From Yoonia sp. (GTDB taxonomy: Bacteria; Pseudomonadota; Alphaproteobacteria; Rhodobacterales; Rhodobacteraceae): a stretch of DNA of 64,000 nucleotides. The notes beneath the pieces are model-generated. The model did no database searches. It was not told the origin of the DNA and saw only the letters and a list, made by a program, of their open reading frames with translations. Of the stretch, positions 8,510 through 19,945 are shown piece after piece. The position numbers and the translations under genes are program-made. Within the stretch, counting starts at the first letter, position 1, and each line of letters begins with the position of its first letter. Where the stretch lies: the NCBI GenBank assembly GCA_029250945.1, contig JAQXEG010000009.1, positions 1 through 64,000 of the forward strand, read 5' to 3'.

Positions 8510-9721
8510 ATGACACTGACCCCAGACCTGATCACATCCACCTATGCCACTATTCAGGACGCGACCATCCGCACCCCGACCGTCAAGGCCGCACGGCTGT
8601 CGCTGCAACTGGGTTTTGATCTGTATCTCAAGCTGGAAAACCTGCAACACACGAACGCCTTTAAAACCCGTGGTGCCTTGGCCAAATTGCTAACCTTGAA
8701 CGAAACACAGCGCCGCAAGGGCGTCATCGCCTGTAGTGCGGGCAACCACGCCCAAGGGGTCGCCTATCACGCCGAACAGCTTGGCATTCCGGCCACCATC
8801 GTCATGCCCGTCGGCACCCCTTTTAATAAGGTCAAACGGACCGAGGATTTCGGCGCCACCGTTATGCAATATGGCACAGGCTTTGACGATGGCGTCAGCT
8901 ACACGCTGGACCGCGCCGCAGCCGAGGGGCTGACATTCATCCACCCGTTTGATGATCCCGTTGTTGCCGCGGGCCAAGGGTCTGTTGCGCTCGAAATGCT
9001 TGACCAAGTCCCTGATCTGGACGTGATCGTTGTGCCCATCGGCGGTGGCGGGCTGATCGCGGGCATGGCTGTCGCGGCCAAGGCGATCAACCCCGACCTG
9101 CATATCATTGGCGCGCAAGCCGAGCTATTCGACGCGGTGAAGGCCCAGCTTTCAGGCACCGAACTCCATAACAATGGGGCCTCCTTGGCCGAAGGGATCG
9201 CCGTGCGCGAACCCGGGCAAGCCAATATTGACATCATCAAATCCCACGTCGATCAGGTTGAAACCGCAACCGAGAATGAAATCGAAGACGCGGTCTTTGA
9301 CCTCCTCAGCTACGAAAAGCTCGTCGCCGAGGGCGCCCCCGGCGCGGGCCTCGCGGTGATCAAGAAACTTGCCCCCACGCTTCAGGGCAAAAAAGTGGGG
9401 CTGGTGATCTGCGGCGGCAATATCGACTCGCGGCTTCTCTCCACCCTGATCCTGCGCGGGCTTGTCCGCGACGGGCGGATCACACGGCTGACGTTCGCGA
9501 TTGACGACACCCCCGGTCAGCTCTCTGACATCAGCCGGATCATCGGCGAAGAGGGCGCGAACGTGATCGAGGTGATCCACCAACGCATGATGCAAACCCT
9601 CGCCCTGAAAAAGGCCGAGTTAGAGGTCGTGATCGAAGCCCGCGACAGCCTCCATGTCGAGGCAATCGTCGCGCGGCTGCGCAGCTCCGGCTTCACTTTG
9701 CGCACACAAAGCGGGCTCTAA
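8510..9721 (+). CDS. ilvA: threonine ammonia-lyase (threonine dehydratase)
   Basis: PLP enzyme of about 403 residues converting threonine to 2-oxobutyrate, the first step of isoleucine synthesis (or a catabolic form). The PLP lysine is in TNAFKTRGA, the phosphate-binding glycine loop in PIGGGGLIAG, and a C-terminal ACT domain covers roughly residues 325-403, which is typical of allosteric or catabolic TdcB-like enzymes of this length. The ATG at 8510 has an AAGGAAG ribosome-binding site; an earlier start in the same frame lacks one. It is transcribed away from the P-loop/metA run across a gap with paired 12-bp elements, so methionine and isoleucine branch genes (both drawing on the aspartate family) may be co-regulated. 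Confidence 0.92.
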   Translation: MTLTPDLITSTYATIQDATIRTPTVKAARLSLQLGFDLYLKLENLQHTNAFKTRGALAKLLTLNETQRRKGVIACSAGNHAQGVAYHAEQLGIPATIVMPVGTPFNKVKRTEDFGATVMQYGTGFDDGVSYTLDRAAAEGLTFIHPFDDPVVAAGQGSVALEMLDQVPDLDVIVVPIGGGGLIAGMAVAAKAINPDLHIIGAQAELFDAVKAQLSGTELHNNGASLAEGIAVREPGQANIDIIKSHVDQVETATENEIEDAVFDLLSYEKLVAEGAPGAGLAVIKKLAPTLQGKKVGLVICGGNIDSRLLSTLILRGLVRDGRITRLTFAIDDTPGQLSDISRIIGEEGANVIEVIHQRMMQTLALKKAELEVVIEARDSLHVEAIVARLRSSGFTLRTQSGL

Positions 9722-9733
9722 CCAACCCCGTTT

Positions 9734-9800
9734 CGCTTTTTCTAAAATACTCCGGGGTCCGGGGCTGGCCCCGGCGGATCGCCCGCATTTGAATGCGGGG
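9734..9800. repeat. intergenic repeat with two hairpins (Rhodobacteraceae-type), likely terminator
   Basis: Between the convergent ilvA and mnmA genes. CGCTTTTTCTAAAATACTCC (9734-9753) is followed by a hairpin CCGGGGC/GCCCCGG (9759-9774) and a second hairpin CCCGCATT/AATGCGGG (9782-9799). A related copy (16 of 20 bases of the leader alike) lies at 55307 after the hupE-like gene. I take it as a dispersed 3'-end element that may help end transcripts. Confidence 0.5.
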
Positions 9801-9806
9801 GGATGC

Positions 9807-10964
9807 TTAGTATCCGCGCCAGATCCAGCCACCGCCCAACACGCGGCTGCTATCAGGGTCGTAGAACACACACGCCTGTCCAGGTGACACGCCTTCCTCG
9901 GCGACCAACAATTCAACCTCGGCCTCTGTGTCCGAAATCGGACGCAATACCGCCTCGATGGGTGGCTTGGTTGACCGGACCTTCACCGCGATCTGGCGCG
10001 GACCACCCGCCAAGAACCCACCGTCACCCAGCCAGTTAATCTCGCGCAGCGGCACCATGCGCGTGGCAAGCATCGCCTTGGTGCCAACAATCACATGGCG
10101 CTGGTCCACATCCAGCTTCACCACATAAAGCGGGTCAGCCAGGCCCCCGATGCCAAGCCCGCGTCGTTGGCCAATCGTGTAATGGATCACACCAGTGTGC
10201 TGCCCCAAAACGCGGCCCTCGGTGTCAACAATATCACCGGGCTCCGCCGCACCAGGGCGCAACTTTTCAATCACGGCGGCGTAGTTCCCATCCGGCACAA
10301 AACAAATATCCTGACTGTCCGGCTTATCCGCCACACCCAGCCCGTATTTCTGCGCAAGCGCGCGCGTTTCTTCCTTGGACTTCAAATGCCCCAAGGGAAA
10401 GCGTAGGTAATCCAACTGCTCGGCCGTGGTGGAAAACAGGAAATAGCTCTGGTCTTTGGTCGGATCGGCTGCGGAGTGCAGCTCGGCACATTGATCACCC
10501 ATCATTCGCTGGATATAATGACCCGTCGCCATACAATCAGCATCCAGATCCTTGGCCGTTTCCAACAGATCCTTGAACTTCACCCGTTCATTGCACCGAA
10601 TGCACGGCACAGGCGTCGCACCGGCCAGATAGCTGTCGGCGAACTCATCCATCACCGCATCCTTAAAGATGTTTTCGTAATCCAGCACATAATGCGGAAA
10701 ACCCATCTCCTCGGCGACGCGGCGGGCATCGTGGATATCGCGGCCCGCACAGCAGGCACCCTTTTTGGCCAGCGCCGCCCCGTGGTCATATAACTGCAAC
10801 GTTACACCAACCACGTCATAGCCTTCTTCAGCCAGTTGCGCCGCCACAACCGAGCTGTCAACACCGCCCGACATGGCGACCACAACACGGGTTTCCGACG
10901 GCGGTTTTGCAAATCCAAGTGAGTTCAGCGCAGGGTCCAGCGGCATACCATCAAGTCCGATCAT
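9807..10964 (-). CDS. mnmA: tRNA-specific 2-thiouridylase
   Basis: Cytoplasmic enzyme of about 385 residues that thiolates U34 of Glu/Gln/Lys tRNAs. It has the PP-loop AMSGGVDSS near residue 35, the catalytic Cys in the segment [12 protein letters not shown] region and the conserved tRNA-binding stretch ATGHYI, with GIGGL and QRRGLGIGG further on. I choose the ATG at 10964; a second ATG at 10946 is also plausible, and the longer reading frame from 11000 is not supported by resemblance to relatives. It is divergent from sciP, an arrangement conserved in Rhodobacteraceae. Confidence 0.95.
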   Translation of the reverse strand: MIGLDGMPLDPALNSLGFAKPPSETRVVVAMSGGVDSSVVAAQLAEEGYDVVGVTLQLYDHGAALAKKGACCAGRDIHDARRVAEEMGFPHYVLDYENIFKDAVMDEFADSYLAGATPVPCIRCNERVKFKDLLETAKDLDADCMATGHYIQRMMGDQCAELHSAADPTKDQSYFLFSTTAEQLDYLRFPLGHLKSKEETRALAQKYGLGVADKPDSQDICFVPDGNYAAVIEKLRPGAAEPGDIVDTEGRVLGQHTGVIHYTIGQRRGLGIGGLADPLYVVKLDVDQRHVIVGTKAMLATRMVPLREINWLGDGGFLAGGPRQIAVKVRSTKPPIEAVLRPISDTEAEVELLVAEEGVSPGQACVFYDPDSSRVLGGGWIWRGY

Positions 10965-11081
10965 GAAAGATTTGGTCAAAATATAGGAAAATAAGCACAA
11001 CGAAAAAGGGCCCGCCTATACCGGTCTTTAACCCCTTGTGAGCATAACGTCTTTGGGAAAACCTGAAAAGGGGTGAACAAG

Positions 11082-11351
11082 ATGTATTTAAAGAAAATAG
11101 ATAGGCCACGATCCGTGACACTGCCCGATGGTAAGGTGATGACACGTACGGACCTGCCGCCAGCCGACACACGACGCTCAGCCGCATCACGTAAGGCACT
11201 GGTAATCAAAGCCGTTTTATCGGGGCTGATCACAAAGGACACGGCAAAATCAACCTATGCGTTATCCGATGACGAATACGCCGAATGGGAAAATGCCGTC
11301 CAAAACAACGGTGAGGCGTCGCTGAAAGCCACGGCATTGAAACAATACTGA
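11082..11351 (+). CDS. sciP: SciP-like CtrA inhibitor (DUF1153)
   Basis: Small cytoplasmic protein of 89 residues. In Caulobacter SciP binds CtrA and blocks its recruitment of RNA polymerase. The family pattern is clear: MYLKKIDRPRSVTLPDG at the start, LPPADTRR, then a helical segment ending EASLKATALKQY. The start is the ATG at 11082, eight bases after GGGGTGA; a GTG three codons upstream is also open. One point is odd: relatives carry Trp after the Thr-(Arg/Lys)-Arg motif (RRWVASRK), but here it is RRSAASRK, so the Trp is lost. The gene lies 99 bases upstream of ctrA, itself broken, which may mean reduced constraint on both. Confidence 0.88.
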   Translation: MYLKKIDRPRSVTLPDGKVMTRTDLPPADTRRSAASRKALVIKAVLSGLITKDTAKSTYALSDDEYAEWENAVQNNGEASLKATALKQY

Positions 11352-11387
11352 CAACCATAGGTGGAGATGCAAAGTTATCTTTGGTCG

Positions 11388-11404
11388 TTAAACCCGAATT
11401 AACC
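11388..11404 (+). promoter_or_regulatory. CtrA-type binding site TTAA-N7-TTAACC upstream of ctrA
   Basis: TTAAACCCGAATTAACC matches the alphaproteobacterial CtrA box (TTAA, seven bases, TTAA). It lies about 47 bases upstream of the ctrA start, where autoregulatory sites sit in relatives. The site is intact although the gene carries a stop codon. Confidence 0.7.
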
Positions 11405-11450
11405 ATTCGAAGCTTACGATGGGAAAAGCGAACATGATCGGAGATTTTGC

Positions 11451-12164
11451 ATGCGTGTCCTACTCGTCGAAGACGACCCAACAACATCTAAAAGCATCGA
11501 ATTGATGCTGACCCACGCCAACCTGAACGTCTATGCGACGGATTTGGGGGAAGAGGGGATCGATCTTGCGAAGTTGTATGACTACGACCTGATCCTTCTG
11601 GACCTGAACTTGCCTGACATGAATGGGCATGAGGTGCTTCGCCAACTCCGGCTTAGCCGGATTGAGACGCCGATCCTGATCCTGTCAGGGGATGATGACA
11701 CGGAAAGCAAGCTTAAGGGTTTTGGCTTTGGTGCTGACGATTATCTCACTAAATCCTTCCACCGCGAAGAATTGGTTGCGCGTATCCACGCCATCATCCG
11801 CCGGTCCAAGGGGCATGCGTAATCCATCACCAAAACGGGCCGAATTTCCGTTAATCTTGATGCGAAAACCGTGGATGTGGGCGGCTCCACCGTGCGTCTA
11901 AGCGGTAAAGAATACCAAATGTTAGATCTTTTGTCGCTCCGCAAAGGCACGACATTGACCAAAGAAATGTTCCTCAACCATCTTTATGGCGGCATGGATG
12001 AACCTGAACTGAAGATCATTGATGTCTTTATCTGGAAGCTGCGCAAGAAATTGGGCGAGGCGACCGAGGGTGAAAATTACATCGAAAAGGTCTGGGGCCG
12101 TGGCTATGTCCTGCGCGATCCAGAGCCGAACATGAACGCAGAAAAGATTGCTGTCGGCGCATAA
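11451..12164 (+). pseudogene. ctrA: cell-cycle response regulator CtrA, interrupted by in-frame TAA at codon 124
   Basis: CtrA is the OmpR-family master regulator of cell cycle, motility and gene-transfer agents in Alphaproteobacteria. The receiver domain is complete (phosphoacceptor Asp51 in LLDLNLPDM, Thr/Lys partners), and after the stop the same frame continues with the whole winged-helix domain ([44 protein letters not shown]). The interruption at 11820-11822 is TAA between GHA and SITKTG; relatives read GHAQS, so a single CAA-to-TAA change explains it. There is no frameshift. Two other conserved sites differ: Lys101 is followed by Ser rather than the usual cis-Pro, and FIWKLRKK replaces FICKLRKK. 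A good ribosome-binding site (CGGAGA) and a CtrA box remain. The product would be a 123-residue receiver without DNA binding, unless the stop is read through. A sequencing error is possible but would have to be a substitution. Confidence 0.9.
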
Positions 12165-12204
12165 CGCCCGCGGTCCTCTTTACCTACAGCTAGACACTGC
12201 TAGA

Positions 12205-12243
12205 ACTTAGGTCAGTCGGGGCCGCACCCGACATGACCTAAGT
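12205..12243 (+). promoter_or_regulatory. long hairpin/operator in the ctrA-ligA gap
   Basis: A 16-base arm (ACTTAGGTCAGTCGGG) pairs with its complement across a six-base loop with one bulged A. No T-run follows, and the right arm ends 12 bases before the ligA GTG, beside its ribosome-binding site. It could be a dyad operator, an attenuator-like structure, or a weak terminator of ctrA. Confidence 0.55.
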
Positions 12244-12245
12244 GA

Positions 12246-16477
<4,232 letters not shown>

Positions 16478-16494
16478 TATTTTTGTTCACCTTT

Positions 16495-16509
16495 GTTCTT
16501 ATTTAGTTC
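16495..16509 (+). promoter_or_regulatory. SOS (LexA)-type box GTTC-N7-GTTC
   Basis: GTTCTTATTTAGTTC fits the direct-repeat LexA site described for Rhodobacter and Rhizobium. Another GTTC lies at 16485, and the last repeat also forms an inverted GTTC-N6-GAAC with 16516-16519. The box lies 70 bases upstream of the 40-residue membrane protein gene. It was found by eye, and a four-base repeat can occur by chance. Confidence 0.5.
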
Positions 16510-16578
16510 TTTACAGAACATTAATCATATGAGAACAAAGGGGAAACATATAGAAACGAACACTGAGGACGCAAACAA

Positions 16579-16701
16579 ATGGCCAAAGATATCAAATCAG
16601 CGATCACACGATCCAGCGATACGATCATTGCAGATGCCATTGGTGCAGCCTCATTGCTTGTGATGCTTTTTGTCGGATTGTCCTTGCCCGGGATGATCTG
16701 A
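16579..16701 (+). CDS. small single-pass membrane protein (40 residues)
   Basis: A short reading frame MAKDIKSAITRSS... with a polar N-terminal half and one hydrophobic segment at about residues 20-40 (AASLLVMLFVGLSLPGMI), ending at TGA. A GAGGA ribosome-binding site precedes the ATG by about ten bases. The sequence resembles short unannotated proteins that I recall from Rhodobacteraceae near recG, but I cannot verify this. An SOS-type box lies upstream; the Caulobacter division inhibitor SidA is a 29-residue SOS-induced inner-membrane protein, so a damage-response role is a possible, unproven, reading. A structured non-coding stretch and terminator follow. Confidence 0.65.
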   Translation: MAKDIKSAITRSSDTIIADAIGAASLLVMLFVGLSLPGMI

Positions 16702-16887
16702 CCTGCCTCGCGGTTCCGGCGTTCGGTCCATCAAATTGCACTGTCCCACCTACGCAACTTGATGACCTGCCTGTCCCATCCATAAGTCGGGAGATTGGCC
16801 TCTTCCCCCTCTGGAAATACGGACCGGACGCCTATAATCGCAAACCTCGCCGCCGCCATCCCTGTCCCGGATGTGCGGCGGTTTTTT
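16702..16887 (+). ncRNA. candidate 3'-UTR-type small RNA with three CTGTCCC motifs
   Basis: No reading frame is evident in 16702-16849, yet the stretch is structured and ends in a strong intrinsic terminator. CTGTCCC occurs at 16741-16747, 16771-16777 and 16862-16868. The first lies in the 14-base loop of a hairpin with arms CATCAAATTGC (16729-16739) and GCAACTTGATG (16754-16764; one mismatch). The third is exactly the seven-base terminator loop. The segment at 16757-16764 can instead pair with 16777-16780 and 16784-16787, so two folds may compete. No promoter was identified inside; it may be processed from the recG/small-protein transcript. Confidence 0.45.
16850..16887 (+). terminator. intrinsic terminator
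   Basis: Arms CCGCCGCCATCC (16850-16861) and GGATGTGCGGCGG (16869-16881, one bulge) are followed by six T. It ends the plus-strand transcript coming from recG and the small protein gene, and overlaps the stop codon of the convergent IscU-like gene. Confidence 0.85.
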
Positions 16888-17326
16888 ATGTGGATAGGCT
16901 ATCGAGCGCGTCAATCGTGGCATCAAACGCCAGCATGATCGACGCATGGCGGTTCTTGTAATCACGCGCAGGGGTCAGCACCTCAAGCCCGTCAAACGGG
17001 GCATCGGGCACGGGACCATCATCCTTTAGCATGGCGCGCATCTGGTCACGCCCGACACGGACCTGATCAACGTGCAACCCGACAATCGCACCGCCAACAA
17101 CAGCGGCTGCCGCTTGGCCCAAGGCGCAGGCTTTGACGTCTTGCCCATAGCCGGCGATCACGCCATCCGCGACCATCACGTCAACAGTCACAGTGGACCC
17201 ACACAATGGCGCACGCCTCTTGGCCGTTGCATCAGGATCGGTCAGCCGCGCCGTATGGGGCATATCCGCTGCCAGCGCGAGGATACGCTGCGAATACAGC
17301 TTCATCATATCAGTTTCAGCGCTCAC
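16886..17326 (-). CDS. iron-sulfur cluster assembly scaffold-like protein (IscU/NifU N-terminal family)
   Basis: A 146-residue protein of the IscU fold. Conserved Cys positions are visible in APLCGSTV (about residue 42) and KACALGQAA (about 67), but the usual third Cys near the C-terminal LxxLxGVxxxPxR region is not obvious, as in the divergent scaffold-like proteins of Rhodobacteraceae. The start is uncertain: GTG at 17326 or ATG at 17308/17305 ([10 protein letters not shown]). It is convergent with the terminator described above and divergent from hisI. Whether it carries a cluster is inference. Confidence 0.75.
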   Translation of the reverse strand: MSAETDMMKLYSQRILALAADMPHTARLTDPDATAKRRAPLCGSTVTVDVMVADGVIAGYGQDVKACALGQAAAAVVGGAIVGLHVDQVRVGRDQMRAMLKDDGPVPDAPFDGLEVLTPARDYKNRHASIMLAFDATIDALDSLST

Positions 17327-17392
17327 AGCGTTTGCCCTTCGATTGTCTTGCCCTTAGATAGGCCGCACAGACCCATTTGCAAAGGTGCCACC

Positions 17393-17758
17393 ATGTCATT
17401 TGATCCCGCCAACCTGACCTATAATGACGCAGGTTTGATTCCCGCGATTGCCCAAGACGCCAACAGCGGTGAGGTGCTGATGATGGCATGGATGAACGCC
17501 ACCAGCGTCGCCCGCACATTGGAAACCGGCAATGTCACCTATTGGTCCCGCTCACGTCAGGAATTCTGGGTCAAAGGTGCGACCAGCGGCCATACGCAGA
17601 AACTCGTGGCCTTCCGACTGGATTGTGATCGTGATTGCCTGTTGGTCACTGTGCAGCAAACCGGTGCGGCCTGTCACACCGGACGGCGCAGCTGTTTCTA
17701 CACCGAGGTGCAGGATGGCGTAGAGGTTATTGTTCAGGAAGTCCTACCAACCGCCTGA
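17393..17758 (+). CDS. hisI: phosphoribosyl-AMP cyclohydrolase
   Basis: Histidine biosynthesis enzyme, 121 residues, single-domain HisI form (no HisE fusion). Recognisable segments are [10 protein letters not shown], the [11 protein letters not shown] loop, and the metal ligands DCDRDCLL and [14 protein letters not shown]. The ATG at 17393 has AAAGGTG upstream; the upstream open frame is not part of the protein. Its 3' end overlaps the convergent gluQ gene by 32 bases. Confidence 0.95.
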   Translation: MSFDPANLTYNDAGLIPAIAQDANSGEVLMMAWMNATSVARTLETGNVTYWSRSRQEFWVKGATSGHTQKLVAFRLDCDRDCLLVTVQQTGAACHTGRRSCFYTEVQDGVEVIVQEVLPTA

Positions 17759-18512
17759 TATCATTGGGTGTTGCACCCTCGGTGCGGTATTTTGACAGAG
17801 CGCGTGCGTCGTCACGTTTGGCCAGCCGTTTGCCGTTCTCATCACGGATCAGATCATGATGATGATAGCGCGGCGTCGGCAGGCCCAGCAGGTTTTGCAA
17901 CAGCGTATGGATCGGCGTGGCATCTAACAGATCGGCACCGCGCACCACGTCCGTCACCCCTTGGGCCGCATCATCAATGACAACGGACAGGTGATAAGAC
18001 GTGCCCATATCACGCCTTGCGAGGACGACATCACCAACCGATTTGGCCAGCGCCAGGTCGACCGCTTCCATGTCCAATCGCAGAACGGCAGCGGATGGAA
18101 ACGGACCGCTGCGATCATGCAAATGTCGGCACGTTCCTGGGTAAATCAGACCATCGGGACCAACCAGCGGCGCACCTTCTTGCGGGGCAGATGCCGCCGA
18201 TAGAAGGTCCTTGCGATTGCATGAACACGGATAAAGAATGCCCTTTTTCCAGAGAGTTACCAGTCGATCTTGATATACGGCTTGCCGCTCACTTTGCCGC
18301 ATCACAGGCTCTGGCCACCGCAGGCCGAGCCACATCAGATCGTCATAAATTTGGGTCTCCCACGCGGGGCGTGCGCGGGACGAGTCGATGTCTTCGATCC
18401 GCAACAAAAACGTCCCGTTCGCAGCCATCGCCATATCATGCGCCAGCATCGCAGAATACGCATGCCCCAAATGTAACGGCCCAGTTGGGGAAGGTGCAAA
18501 TCGGGTGATCAT
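17727..18512 (-). CDS. gluQ: glutamyl-Q tRNA(Asp) synthetase
   Basis: GluQRS paralogue of glutamyl-tRNA synthetase, about 261 residues, which glutamylates queuosine in tRNA-Asp. [19 protein letters not shown] contains the HIGH motif; the KMSKS equivalent reads [13 protein letters not shown]; there is no anticodon-binding domain, consistent with GluQRS length. A zinc-type CSCN segment is present. The ATG (18510-18512) overlaps the trmFO stop by one base (TAATG), so the two tRNA-modification genes are coupled. Confidence 0.93.
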   Translation of the reverse strand: MITRFAPSPTGPLHLGHAYSAMLAHDMAMAANGTFLLRIEDIDSSRARPAWETQIYDDLMWLGLRWPEPVMRQSERQAVYQDRLVTLWKKGILYPCSCNRKDLLSAASAPQEGAPLVGPDGLIYPGTCRHLHDRSGPFPSAAVLRLDMEAVDLALAKSVGDVVLARRDMGTSYHLSVVIDDAAQGVTDVVRGADLLDATPIHTLLQNLLGLPTPRYHHHDLIRDENGKRLAKRDDARALSKYRTEGATPNDIRRLVGLPEQ

Positions 18513-19858
18513 TACTGCGCCAATTGCGCGACCCAATCCGCCCAATCAATCTTGGCCCGGTCCGTGTAGCCCTTGTAGCGTTCCTTGCGCCCGCGACGGC
18601 CTGATTTCATGCCTTCAAGCGGGGGAAACAGGCCAAAGTTCACGTTCATCGGCTGGAACGTCTTGGCGGCCGCACCACCGGTGATGTGGGACACAAGCGC
18701 ACCCATCGCAGTGGTATCTGGCACATCCGCAATGTCGCGTCCCTGCATTTCGGCCACGGCCATACGGCCGGCAAGCAAACCCATCGCAGCACTTTCAACG
18801 TAGCCTTCAACGCCAGTAATCTGCCCCGCAAACCGGATATTGGGCCGCGATTTCAGCCGCATTTGACTGTCGAGCAACGTGGGCGAGTTGATAAAGCTGT
18901 TCCGATGAATTCCGCCAAGCCGGGCAAATTCTGCATCCTCGAGACCAGGAATGGATGAAAAAACAGCCTTTTGCGCGCCGTACTTCATCTTGGTCTGAAA
19001 GCCGACGATGTTGTAAAGCGTGCCAAGCGCGTTATCGCGGCGCAGCTGCACAACGGCATAGGGCTTATTCTCAGGGTCGTTGGCGTTGGTCAGGCCCACA
19101 GGTTTCATGGGGCCAAACCGCAGCGTTTCACGGCCGCGTTCGGCCATCACTTCAATCGGCAAACACCCATCGAAATAACCTGCAGTTTCGCCTTCTTTGA
19201 ACTCAGTCTTGTCGGCCTCTAGCAGGGCGTCGATGAACGCCTCGTACTGGGCCTTGTTCATGGGGCAATTCAGGTATGCTGTGCGCTCTTCCTCAGTCTC
19301 GCCCTTATCATAACGCGACTGCATCCATGCGACGTCCATGTTGATGCTTTCGTGGTAAACGATTGGGGCGATGGCATCAAAAAACGCAAGCGCCTCTGCG
19401 CCTGTTTCGGCGGCAATCGCCTCGGCCAAGGCGCCTGACGTAAGCGGCCCGGTTGCGATGATCCACTGGCCATCCGTCGGCAATTCGGTGATCTCATCAT
19501 AGGAAATACTGATATTGGGATGGGCGTTCAGTGCGGCTGTCACGCTTTCGGCGAATGGGTCGCGGTCCACGGCCAATGCGCCACCCGCAGGGATGCGGTG
19601 TTTTTCGGCCGTTGCCATAATTAACCCGCCAGCGGCCCGCATTTCCCAATGCAAAAGTCCCACAGCATTTTTTTCGTCGTCGTCCGAGCGGAACGAATTG
19701 GAACACACCATTTCGCCCAAAAACCCAGTGCGATGGGCAAAGGTTTCGACCTTTGGGCGCATCTCGTGAATGACCACTTTTATGCCTGCGTTTGCAGCCT
19801 GCCAAGCGGCCTCTGATCCGGCCATACCGCCGCCGATGATGTTCAATATATCTGTCAT
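18512..19858 (-). CDS. trmFO: methylenetetrahydrofolate-tRNA-(uracil-5)-methyltransferase
   Basis: Folate/FAD-dependent enzyme making m5U54 in tRNA, about 448 residues. The FAD-binding [14 protein letters not shown] lies at the start, with EMRPK and [14 protein letters not shown] further on (the catalytic Cys region) and [13 protein letters not shown] near the C terminus. The ATG at 19858 fits the family; the longer frame from 19912 has no support. It precedes gluQ and follows gyrA across an 87-base gap containing a terminator and a palindrome. Confidence 0.95.
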   Translation of the reverse strand: MTDILNIIGGGMAGSEAAWQAANAGIKVVIHEMRPKVETFAHRTGFLGEMVCSNSFRSDDDEKNAVGLLHWEMRAAGGLIMATAEKHRIPAGGALAVDRDPFAESVTAALNAHPNISISYDEITELPTDGQWIIATGPLTSGALAEAIAAETGAEALAFFDAIAPIVYHESINMDVAWMQSRYDKGETEEERTAYLNCPMNKAQYEAFIDALLEADKTEFKEGETAGYFDGCLPIEVMAERGRETLRFGPMKPVGLTNANDPENKPYAVVQLRRDNALGTLYNIVGFQTKMKYGAQKAVFSSIPGLEDAEFARLGGIHRNSFINSPTLLDSQMRLKSRPNIRFAGQITGVEGYVESAAMGLLAGRMAVAEMQGRDIADVPDTTAMGALVSHITGGAAAKTFQPMNVNFGLFPPLEGMKSGRRGRKERYKGYTDRAKIDWADWVAQLAQ

Positions 19859-19874
19859 GCTGCCCGATCTAGGA

Positions 19875-19906
19875 CAAAAGGCGAGGTGTGAAAACCCCGC
19901 CTTTTG
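19875..19906 (-). terminator. intrinsic terminator downstream of gyrA
   Basis: Arms CAAAAGGCG/CGCCTTTTG pair with additional G-C pairs around an eight-base loop. On the minus strand the stem ends in a short U tract, placing the end of gyrA transcripts about 40-70 bases after its stop. Confidence 0.65.
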
Positions 19907-19915
19907 CCGCATATT

Positions 19916-19931
19916 GTTTCGCGTGCGAAAC
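19916..19931. promoter_or_regulatory. palindrome GTTTCGC-GT-GCGAAAC upstream of trmFO
   Basis: A perfect seven-base inverted repeat between gyrA and trmFO, outside the terminator hairpin. It may be an operator for trmFO-gluQ or part of the termination region; no promoter could be fixed. Confidence 0.4.
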
Positions 19932-19945
19932 GTGTTGATAATTGG

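Noticed and set aside
11871-12164. A separate gene for the CtrA DNA-binding domain
   Set aside because: It is in the same frame as the upstream half, its GTG lacks a ribosome-binding site and would remove part of the winged-helix fold; a broken gene explains it better.
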